This document shows, piece after piece, positions 57,733 to 64,000 of a stretch of 64,000 bases of DNA (the first letter of the stretch is position 1; the number at the start of each line of letters is the position of its first letter). The stretch is from Flavobacterium sp. KACC 22763 (GTDB lineage Bacteria; Bacteroidota; Bacteroidia; Flavobacteriales; Flavobacteriaceae), in the NCBI RefSeq assembly GCF_028736155.1, contig NZ_CP117879.1, positions 4,960,001 to 5,024,000 on the forward strand. Direction: 5' to 3'. Position numbers and translations under genes: made by a program. Under the pieces are notes generated by a model. That model had not been told where the DNA came from and ran no database searches. It saw only the letters and a program-made list of their open reading frames with translations.

Positions 57733-60700
57733 TTACTCTTTTTCACGTCCGAAACGCTCAAAAACATTTACGTAAGTGTTAAATGTAGTTTTGTGCTGGT
57801 TGTAAAAAGCAGTGTCTTTGTTATCATCCATTACATGCAGTAAGCTTCTGTAACGCTCGATATCTGTAATAATATCTACAGCTAGATCAGTCTGGTCAGA
57901 AGGAGTCAATGTACTGTAATAGTTTAGATTCTCTTTATATTTCTGAACCAATTTGTTTAAAAGATCTTGTGCTTTAGCTTTTTCGCCAACTTTATAATAG
58001 CCATCAGTAAAAGCTTCAACCAATGAATAGTAGCCATATTTATCCAAAGGCATTTTAGTCATCGCCAAATTGATTACGTTTTTAGCTTTGTCAATTTTGC
58101 CTTCAGCAATAAGCTGGTTCATTAATCTCGAAAGATTGGTGCGGTAAGTAATGCTGTTTCTTCTAGTTTCAGGATCATGATAAATGTTTCCATTGCTATT
58201 GCCCCAATCCCATTTCATTACAATATCGTACATTTTATCTGCATCGATTTGTCCCATGTCTAATGGCCCGCCATCTTTAGAAGGAGTATTTTTTATTGGA
58301 ACCAATTTATACACCATTCCGTCCAATTGCAGATAATCTTTTAGCCATAAATAATCTTCGTCATCAAAAGCACCACCACTAAAGTAAATTGGTCTCTTCC
58401 AGTTGTTATTTGCTAAGATATCAAGCATCATTAAACGGTTTTTGTATAATGCGCTTCCTTTGATGTCAATGTCTAAATAAGGAACAATAGAGTCGTAATA
58501 TTTAGGATTAACTACTTTATTTTGAATAATAGTGTTTTTATCCACATTTACTCTAATCTTATTTGTTGGATAGAAATGGATTGTTTGTCCGTTTTGTAAA
58601 CCAACAGTAGATTTAGGATTTTTGATGAAATCGATAAAATCTTTAATATTCCAACGTGTGTCAATTTTCTGAATGTAAGCGGTGTAATCCAAATTATCTC
58701 CTACATATTGGCTATGTACAAAAGAAATAGGCAACGGATTTGATTCGTAAGACTTCGCTTTCATCTGATCGATATACCAATCTGTCATAAATAAACTTGT
58801 ATTTACAATCTTCACATCGGTTCTAAAATGCTCAATTTCTTGTGCATACCAAAGAGGGAAGGTGTCATTATCTCCAATGGTAAATAAGATTGCATCTTTA
58901 TCACAAGAACTTAAGTAAGCTTTTGCCATTGCAACAGCAGTGTATTTTCCAGATCTATCATGATCATCCCAGTTTTGAGAAGCCATTAAAACTGGTGCAG
59001 CCAATAAACTTCCTGCAATAATTACTGGTCCGGCAATTTTTGGGGCCAAGTATTTATATAAACTTTCATAGAGCGAATAAACACCAAATCCGATCCAGAT
59101 GGCAAAGACATAGAAGGAGCCTACTAACGCATAATCTCTTTCACGAGGTTCAAAAGGTCTTTCATTTAAATATATTTTTAGTGCAATTCCTGTAAATAAA
59201 AATAAAGCCAAAAGAACATAGAAGCTCTTCAAATCTTTGTTTGCGTGGTACATAATACCAATTAATCCTAAAATAAAAGGAAGGAAATAATAAGCGTTAC
59301 GGCCTTTGTTGTTTAAAACATCTGTTGGCAGATTGTCTTGAGAACCTAAATGAACAGAATCTAAAGCTTTGATGCCGCTGATCCAGTTTCCGTCCAAATT
59401 ATCGTATTTACCTTGCTGATCATTTTGGCGCCCGACAAAATTCCACATCAAATATCTCCAGTACATGTATCCAAATTGATATTCAAACATGAAACTGAAG
59501 TTATCTGCTGTCGTTGGTTTTTCGATAAGTAAATATTCGCCGTAGCTTCTTAAGAATTTTACGTAACCTTCGTTATCAATTTGTTTTTGAGCATAAGCTT
59601 TTCTAAACTCAGAAACTGTTTTTTCAACTTCGTTACGCAATTGAGCTGTAGCTTTATTGTATTCGTCTTCGCTCAATTGGCTCGCATCGATTCCGTATTT
59701 TGCCAAATCTTCATCATAATTATAATTAGGATTGATTCGGAACTTTGGAGGATTTGTAAAGTTGATATAGTTTTGAATGTGACCCGTTTCTGTGCTCCAC
59801 ATTCTTGGCAGAATTGCTTTCTGATTGTCGTCAGAATTTTGTTCTGCATTTTTGTAATTGTTGGTAATAATGTATTTACCTGTTTTATAATCTCTCTCGT
59901 AGTTTGGTTTTTTGTCTAAATAAGGAGTTTTAGCATCAAGACCAGCAAAAAGTTCAGTGTATTGAGGTCCGTAAAATAAAGGATTTACACCATATTGCTC
60001 ACGATTATAATATGCCAAAACCTCAGTAGCATCTGAAGGTTTGTTTTCATTAATAACCGTATTGGCATTTGCACGAACAGGAAGCATTAACCAAGTTGAG
60101 AAGCCAATTAGGATAAATAAGATACACAATATAATAGTGTTGTAGAATATTAAACCTTTCTGTCTAGTATATTTTAATCCGAAATAGAAAAAGGCAACAA
60201 ATAATAATGCTACAAAGATAGTTCCTGAGTTAAATGGAAGTCCCATACTGTTTACCATGAAAATCTCGGTTTTTCCGAAAAATGCCATAGTTAATGGAAG
60301 CAATAACTTGAAAATGAATAATAAAATTCCAATAACAACTACATTAGCAATTAGAAAGTTTTTGATAGTAACTTTTTCGTAGTGTTTGAAATAGTATAAG
60401 AATCCAATTGAAGGAATAGTCAAAAGAGCCATGAAGTGAACTCCAAACGAAAGACCAATAACCAATGAAATGATTAAAAGCCATTTGTTTCCTTTTGGCT
60501 TATCCATGTCTTGCTCCCAACGTAAACCAAGCCAGAAAAGCAGAGCGATTAATAAAGAAGCCATTGCATAAACTTCGGCTTCTACTGCATTAAACCAAAA
60601 GCTGTCAGAAAATGTATAAGCTAAGGCGCCTACAAAAGAACTTCCTAAAATAACAATCGAATTGTTTTGATCAATTTCAGCAAAACGACCTACGATCTTT

Positions 60701-61011
60701 TTCAAAATCATTGACGATGACCAGAACATAAATAATATGGTAAATGCGCTAGAAAAAACAGACATCATGTTGACCATAAGAGCCACATGCTGAGCATCTA
60801 TTGCAAACATGGCAAAAAACGCACCCATCATCTGGAAAAGTGGAGCTCCTGGTGGGTGACCTACTTCAAGTTTGGCTGCGGTAGCAATATATTCTCCGCA
60901 ATCCCAAAAGCTCATTGTAGGTTCTACTGTTAATGTATAAGTTATTAAAGCGATTGCAAATGCAAACCAACCAATAATTGTATTCCATTTATTGAAATTG
61001 AATTGTGCCAT
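57733..61011 (-). CDS. DUF2723 membrane protein (GT117-type, predicted glycosyltransferase)
   Basis: 1092 aa. The N-terminal ~330 residues hold about ten membrane helices with the family motif EPTMSFWDCGEYIATAAKLEVGHPPGAPLF (read as WDCGEY and GHPPGAP) and NAVEAEVYA. A second set of helices lies around 570-680, with ERPFEPRERDYALVGSF. The C-terminus is soluble with TPR-like helices. The acidic-loop layout resembles dolichyl-phosphate-mannose protein mannosyltransferases, so transfer of a lipid-linked sugar to exported proteins is a reasonable but unproven role. Single-gene unit. Confidence 0.9.
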   Translation of the reverse strand: MAQFNFNKWNTIIGWFAFAIALITYTLTVEPTMSFWDCGEYIATAAKLEVGHPPGAPLFQMMGAFFAMFAIDAQHVALMVNMMSVFSSAFTILFMFWSSSMILKKIVGRFAEIDQNNSIVILGSSFVGALAYTFSDSFWFNAVEAEVYAMASLLIALLFWLGLRWEQDMDKPKGNKWLLIISLVIGLSFGVHFMALLTIPSIGFLYYFKHYEKVTIKNFLIANVVVIGILLFIFKLLLPLTMAFFGKTEIFMVNSMGLPFNSGTIFVALLFVAFFYFGLKYTRQKGLIFYNTIILCILFILIGFSTWLMLPVRANANTVINENKPSDATEVLAYYNREQYGVNPLFYGPQYTELFAGLDAKTPYLDKKPNYERDYKTGKYIITNNYKNAEQNSDDNQKAILPRMWSTETGHIQNYINFTNPPKFRINPNYNYDEDLAKYGIDASQLSEDEYNKATAQLRNEVEKTVSEFRKAYAQKQIDNEGYVKFLRSYGEYLLIEKPTTADNFSFMFEYQFGYMYWRYLMWNFVGRQNDQQGKYDNLDGNWISGIKALDSVHLGSQDNLPTDVLNNKGRNAYYFLPFILGLIGIMYHANKDLKSFYVLLALFLFTGIALKIYLNERPFEPRERDYALVGSFYVFAIWIGFGVYSLYESLYKYLAPKIAGPVIIAGSLLAAPVLMASQNWDDHDRSGKYTAVAMAKAYLSSCDKDAILFTIGDNDTFPLWYAQEIEHFRTDVKIVNTSLFMTDWYIDQMKAKSYESNPLPISFVHSQYVGDNLDYTAYIQKIDTRWNIKDFIDFIKNPKSTVGLQNGQTIHFYPTNKIRVNVDKNTIIQNKVVNPKYYDSIVPYLDIDIKGSALYKNRLMMLDILANNNWKRPIYFSGGAFDDEDYLWLKDYLQLDGMVYKLVPIKNTPSKDGGPLDMGQIDADKMYDIVMKWDWGNSNGNIYHDPETRRNSITYRTNLSRLMNQLIAEGKIDKAKNVINLAMTKMPLDKYGYYSLVEAFTDGYYKVGEKAKAQDLLNKLVQKYKENLNYYSTLTPSDQTDLAVDIITDIERYRSLLHVMDDNKDTAFYNQHKTTFNTYVNVFERFGREKE

Positions 61012-61206
61012 ATTTAGGTGTTAAAAATTTGAATGTTTTTCTATCCTACAAAGAAAATGTTTTTTTACTTAAAGAAACGAGCATTAACAAAAAATTCTAC
61101 AAAACTATAAGTGAAAAGTAATGTATTGTCTATGAGGAGTTTTTGAAGTTGAAGCGGATTTGAATGTGAAAAAAATCAAAAAAAATGATTTTTTTTGGCC
61201 AAAAAG

Positions 61207-61237
61207 TTTGCACAAACTAAATAAAGACTTAAATTTG
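61207..61237 (+). promoter_or_regulatory. Promoter of tRNA-Gln copy 1
   Basis: TTTG (61207-61210), 19 bp, TAAATTTG (61230-61237); the tRNA begins 20 bp later. Exact consensus. Confidence 0.85.
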
Positions 61238-61257
61238 CACTCGCTTTACAGCACTGC

Positions 61258-61328
61258 TGGTCTATGGTGTAATGGTAACACTACGGTTTTTGGTGCCGTC
61301 TTTCTAGGTTCGAGTCCTAGTAGACCAA
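61258..61328 (+). tRNA. tRNA-Gln (anticodon TTG), copy 1
   Basis: The 7-bp acceptor stem TGGTCTA / TAGACCA, D arm GGTGTAATGGTAACAC, anticodon stem ACGGT / GCCGT (one G-U) with loop TTTTGGT giving anticodon TTG, and T arm CTAGG-TTCGAGT-CCTAG are all present. CCA is not encoded. Its own promoter and terminator flank it. Confidence 0.95.
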
Positions 61329-61331
61329 CAG

Positions 61332-61364
61332 AAAAGTCTCTCAGAAATGAGAGACTTTTTTTTA
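61332..61364 (+). terminator. Terminator of tRNA-Gln copy 1
   Basis: AAAAGTCTCTCA / TGAGAGACTTTT with a GAAA tetraloop and T-run. Confidence 0.93.
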
Positions 61365-61386
61365 TTTAAAAAAGTTTGCTTTAAAA

Positions 61387-61417
61387 TTTGCATAAATTAA
61401 ATAAAGTTTTAATTTTG
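61387..61417 (+). promoter_or_regulatory. Promoter of tRNA-Gln copy 2
   Basis: TTTG (61387-61390), 19 bp, TAATTTTG (61410-61417). Same layout as copy 1 with substitutions outside the consensus positions. Confidence 0.85.
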
Positions 61418-61437
61418 CACCCGCTTAACCGCACTGC

Positions 61438-61508
61438 TGGTCTATGGTGTAATGGTAACACTACGGTTTTTGGTGCCGTCTTTCTAGGTTCGAGTCCTAG
61501 TAGACCAA
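61438..61508 (+). tRNA. tRNA-Gln (anticodon TTG), copy 2
   Basis: Identical in sequence to copy 1, offset by exactly 180 bp. It forms the second unit of a tandem duplication that includes promoter and terminator. Confidence 0.95.
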
Positions 61509-61511
61509 CAG

Positions 61512-61544
61512 AAAAGCCTCTCAGAAATGAGAGGCTTTTTTTTA
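61512..61544 (+). terminator. Terminator of tRNA-Gln copy 2
   Basis: AAAAGCCTCTCA / TGAGAGGCTTTT with a GAAA loop. Relative to copy 1, both partners of one base pair have changed (T-A to C-G), which keeps the stem. Confidence 0.93.
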
Positions 61545-61556
61545 TGCTTTAAATTT

Positions 61557-61700
61557 AGGTTTTTTAGCGCAAAGCACACAAAGGTATGTGCAAAGTGTGC
61601 AAAGGTATTTTATGATGAAGGCAAAGTTCTCAAGGCTTTATGTGTCTTGTTTTAAATATAGCCTGTGGTTTCAACCACGGGAGGTTTATTGTGGAAAACC
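61557..61700. repeat. Repeat-rich gap after the tRNA pair
   Basis: Words GCGCAAAGCACACAAAGG and TGTGCAAAGTGTGCAAAGG lie at 61567-61602, and a small dyad CCTGTGGTT-TC-AACCACGGG at 61662-61681. No gene is seen in this ~170-bp stretch. Confidence 0.5.
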
Positions 61701-61710
61701 TATTGAAGGT

Positions 61711-62517
61711 CTATTTATGATTTAAAGAAGAAGGAACGATTCCGAATTTCTTTTTAAATGAAAAGGAAAAATGCGAAAGATCTTCAAAACCAACACCAAT
61801 GTATACTTCTGATGGCGGATTTCCTTGGCTGATTAAATAATATGCTTCTTGAAGTCTTTTGTTTAAAAGCCATTTCCCGGGTGTTTGCTGAAAAACTTTT
61901 TGAAAATCTCTTTTAAATGTGGCGAGACTTCTTCCCGTTAAATAAGCGAATCGTTGCATTTGTACATTGAAATGGAAGTTTTTGTTCATAAATGCTTCTA
62001 AGTCAATTTTTCCAGGCTCGTTAAAATCGAATAAAATGTCTTTTAATTCTGGATTTACTTTTAATAAAAGATGAATAGCTTCTTTGATTTTTAAATTGAA
62101 CAAAGTTTCGTTATTCTCTTCTTCAACTTCGAGATAAGATAGTAGCGATTCCATGAAAGATTTGTAGAGAGGGTTGGGAGCCAATGAAAACATGGCGTCT
62201 GTATCGGCTTTTTTATCGGCTTTCAAATTGTACTCCTTGCTGATTTCTCTTAAAATTTCCTGATCCAAAAAAAGAGAAATGGTTTTGAATTCTCCTCCTT
62301 CTGGTGGAATCTTAGTGAACTTTGCCAAATGATTTCTTCTGCTAAAACGAAAATCTCCAGGTTTGGTATGAAAAGTGTTTTTGCTGTCTGAAGCGATCAT
62401 TTCGCCAGAAATCTGATAGCTAAAAACATGTTCGGGTATAAAATGCTCACCTTCCCGACTGCGTGAGTAGTAGCAAGAGTAGAGGATTTTTGGTTTTGTA
62501 TTTGGTTTTATGCTCAT
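61711..62517 (-). CDS. AraC family transcriptional regulator
   Basis: 268 aa. A cupin-like N-terminal effector domain (HFIPEHVFSYQISGEMI, TKPGDFRFSRRNHLAKF) and a C-terminal AraC DNA-binding domain with two helix-turn-helix motifs (QMQRFAYLTGRSLATFKRDFQKVF and PSEVYIGVGFEDLSHFSFSFKKKFG). The aldehyde dehydrogenase gene ends 63 bp upstream on the same strand, with a strong palindromic terminator between them, so the two are separate units. A link in regulation is possible but not shown. Confidence 0.9.
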   Translation of the reverse strand: MSIKPNTKPKILYSCYYSRSREGEHFIPEHVFSYQISGEMIASDSKNTFHTKPGDFRFSRRNHLAKFTKIPPEGGEFKTISLFLDQEILREISKEYNLKADKKADTDAMFSLAPNPLYKSFMESLLSYLEVEEENNETLFNLKIKEAIHLLLKVNPELKDILFDFNEPGKIDLEAFMNKNFHFNVQMQRFAYLTGRSLATFKRDFQKVFQQTPGKWLLNKRLQEAYYLISQGNPPSEVYIGVGFEDLSHFSFSFKKKFGIVPSSLNHK

Positions 62518-62536
62518 ATTGTAAAAATACTAAAAG

Positions 62537-62570
62537 ATCTGGAAATCTTTATGCATAAAGATTTCCAGAT
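62537..62570 (-). terminator. 34-bp perfect palindrome, terminator of the aldehyde dehydrogenase
   Basis: ATCTGGAAATCTTTATG continues to CATAAAGATTTCCAGAT: a perfect 17-bp dyad followed on the minus strand by CTTTTAGTATTTTT. It lies 10 bp past the stop at 62580. Confidence 0.82.
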
Positions 62571-62579
62571 TGATGTTGA

Positions 62580-64000
62580 TTATTTTGGCTGAATCAATGC
62601 TCTTGGCTCTAAGTATGCTTCTAGGCCAATTGTTCCGAACTCGCGTCCGATTCCAGATTGTTTAAATCCGCCAAAAGGAGCCATCGGATCGTGGCTGATT
62701 CCATTAACTTGTACGCGACCAGCATTAATTTGCGAAGCGACATTATAGGCTCTTTTTGAATCTGATGAACTTACGTATGCTTGTAATCCGTAAGTGGTGT
62801 CATTGGCGATTTCAATTGCTTCCTCTTCCGTTTTATAAGTGATAATAGATAGAACAGGGCCAAATATTTCTTCTTTTGCAATGCGCATTTGATTGTTTAC
62901 GTTTGTAAAGATTGTTGGTTTAACGAAATTTCCGTTTTCTAATCCTTCTGGTTTTCCTAATCCGCCTATCAGTATTTCTGCGCCTTCATTGATTCCGATC
63001 TGAATATAATCTTGAACACGATTGTATTGTTTTTCGCTAACCATTGGCCCAACTGCGGTATTTGGATTTTTAGGATCTCCAACAATAAAGTTTGAGGCTG
63101 TTTCTTTTATAAGAAGTTTTACCTCGTCTAATCTGTCTTCTGGAATTAATAATCTAGTTCCGGCAATACAGGCTTGTCCGCTATTCATAAATGCTGCTCC
63201 AAGCGCAAGCGGAATGGCTTTTGAGAGGTCAGCGTCGTCTAGAATAATGTTTGGAGATTTTCCGCCAAGTTCAAGCGTGACTCTTTTCATAGTGTTGACA
63301 GCTTCTTTTGCAATTATTTTTCCGACGTTTGTAGATCCTGTAAAAGATATTTTGGCGATATCTGGGTTTCTGCTTATTTCTGCGCCGACAACTTCTCCTA
63401 ATCCATTTACGATGTTTACTATTCCTTTTGGGAGTTGTGCGTCATGTAAGCATTCTGTCATTAATTGTGTTTGTTGCGCGCTCATTTCGCTAGGTTTTAT
63501 AACGGTTGTGCATCCCGCAACAATTGCTGTTGCTAGTTTGCTAGAAATAAATCCGTTGCTGGAATTCCATGGGATTATGATTCCAACAACGCCGATTGGA
63601 GTCATTTGAACTTCGGATTGTCCCATTGTTTTGATAAAATCGTAGCTGTTTAGTAGGTTAATTGCTGAGTCGAATCCTTTTAGCATGTATTCATAACTTA
63701 CTGATGCAAATTGAAATGTTCCTCCATATTCTTCGACCATTATGTTTACAAAATCGGTTTTTCTTTTTTCAATAGAAGATTTGATGTTTTTAAGGTGTTG
63801 GATTCTTTCTGAGGCTGTGGTTTTTGAAAAAGTTTTGAAAGCATTTTTGGCTGCTTCAATTGCGTTTTGAGTGTCTTCTGTGTTTCCTAAACGGACTTTT
63901 CCTAATTTTTCATTTGTTGTAGGGCTGATAAGATTGAAATATTCTGTTCCCTTAGGAGTAACAAATTCTCCATTAATGTAAATTTTGTCTATTGTTTTCA
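62580..64000 (-). CDS. Aldehyde dehydrogenase family protein (start codon cut by the window edge)
   Basis: About 474 aa. Conserved parts: PWNSSNGFISSKLATAIVAGCTTVIKPSE split around the NAD site, SFTGSTNVGK, ELGGKSPNIIL with the general-base Glu, and the nucleophile Cys in NSGQACIAGTR; C-terminal PFGGFKQSGIGRE. The frame is open past the internal Met at 63740 to the edge, where codons read (A)TG-AAA-ACA-ATA. The real start is therefore very likely an ATG whose first base lies just outside the window. Substrate unknown. Confidence 0.93.
   Translation of the reverse strand, partial: KTIDKIYINGEFVTPKGTEYFNLISPTTNEKLGKVRLGNTEDTQNAIEAAKNAFKTFSKTTASERIQHLKNIKSSIEKRKTDFVNIMVEEYGGTFQFASVSYEYMLKGFDSAINLLNSYDFIKTMGQSEVQMTPIGVVGIIIPWNSSNGFISSKLATAIVAGCTTVIKPSEMSAQQTQLMTECLHDAQLPKGIVNIVNGLGEVVGAEISRNPDIAKISFTGSTNVGKIIAKEAVNTMKRVTLELGGKSPNIILDDADLSKAIPLALGAAFMNSGQACIAGTRLLIPEDRLDEVKLLIKETASNFIVGDPKNPNTAVGPMVSEKQYNRVQDYIQIGINEGAEILIGGLGKPEGLENGNFVKPTIFTNVNNQMRIAKEEIFGPVLSIITYKTEEEAIEIANDTTYGLQAYVSSSDSKRAYNVASQINAGRVQVNGISHDPMAPFGGFKQSGIGREFGTIGLEAYLEPRALIQPK

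Noticed and set aside
61160..61369. Plus-strand ORF of 69 codons across the first tRNA-Gln
   Set aside because: It runs through the tRNA, its promoter and its terminator; the protein has no features. The tRNA explains the sequence.

Overview
This window is a stretch of bacterial chromosome that looks like Flavobacterium or a close relative (Bacteroidota, Flavobacteriaceae). The evidence is: low GC; many promoters of the Bacteroidota type (-33 TTTG, 19-21 bp, -7 TAnnTTTG); no clear Shine-Dalgarno sequences; and lineage-typical families (TonB-dependent receptor, DUF3857, DUF3127, DUF4301, DUF2723, PcrB-type GGGP synthase, group III truncated haemoglobin). No rRNA, CRISPR array, transposase, integrase or phage gene is visible.

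Layout. 1-2262: edge of a DUF3857/transglutaminase gene and a small orphan ORF. 2545-3651: NrtR-like Nudix regulator and an MmcQ/YjbR protein. 3657-6313: alkylation-damage repair cluster in which the Ada functions are split over separate genes, with AlkB and a second 2OG-Fe(II) oxygenase. 6448-11719: acetyltransferase, Fic protein with a perfect palindrome at its start codon, SMR efflux pump, zinc-binding-like small protein, patatin/outer-membrane-barrel protein, coiled-coil secreted protein. 11909-15693: ahcY, a phosphopantetheinyl transferase, and a truncated-haemoglobin operon beside a Crp/Fnr regulator with a well placed candidate site. 15788-22113: pcrB, pnuC, a NadR kinase-DUF4301 fusion, arfB, then a TPP riboswitch driving a TonB-dependent receptor (likely thiamine uptake). 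22164-29096: housekeeping and orphan genes (greA, HIT, transglutaminase, histidine kinase, flavin reductase, DUF3127, aat, MOSC).

29093-36287 is a complete thiamine operon on the minus strand (thiS-thiC-thiE-like-thiD-thiE-thiG-thiH-thiF) under a second TPP riboswitch whose platform appears to hide the thiS start codon. 36377-40552: tag, a lipoprotein, a VUT/queuosine-precursor-type transporter and an M3 peptidase. 40610-43501: tsf-rpsB and rplM-rpsI translation genes. 43696-45281: two ferritin-like exported proteins. 45489-52146: LacI regulator, secreted DUF3298-like protein, a KAP-type P-loop NTPase, polA. 52371-55272: a compact two-component system flanked on both sides by paralogous Lys/Ala-rich exported peptides. 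The two peptide promoters share the same spaced direct-repeat architecture, which makes this the best candidate for an undescribed system here. 55354-61011: metallophosphoesterase, cysteine-less thioredoxin, polysaccharide deacetylase, DUF2723 membrane protein. 61207-61544: tandem duplicated tRNA-Gln units, each with promoter and terminator. 61711-64000: AraC regulator and an aldehyde dehydrogenase cut at its first base by the window edge.

A second theme is the intergenic DNA. Many gaps hold inverted repeats built from iterated short words (AAATTCCA, TTTCAAG, CGCAAAGTT, TTAAGTA, CAGTCTCA, GATTTTA) or dispersed palindromes (two identical 28-bp copies, and one sitting in frame inside the thiE-like gene). 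They often start at or inside stop codons and probably act as terminators or mRNA-end structures.

Several apparent long ORFs begin at TTG and were trimmed to a later ATG where the protein family or the promoter supports that.
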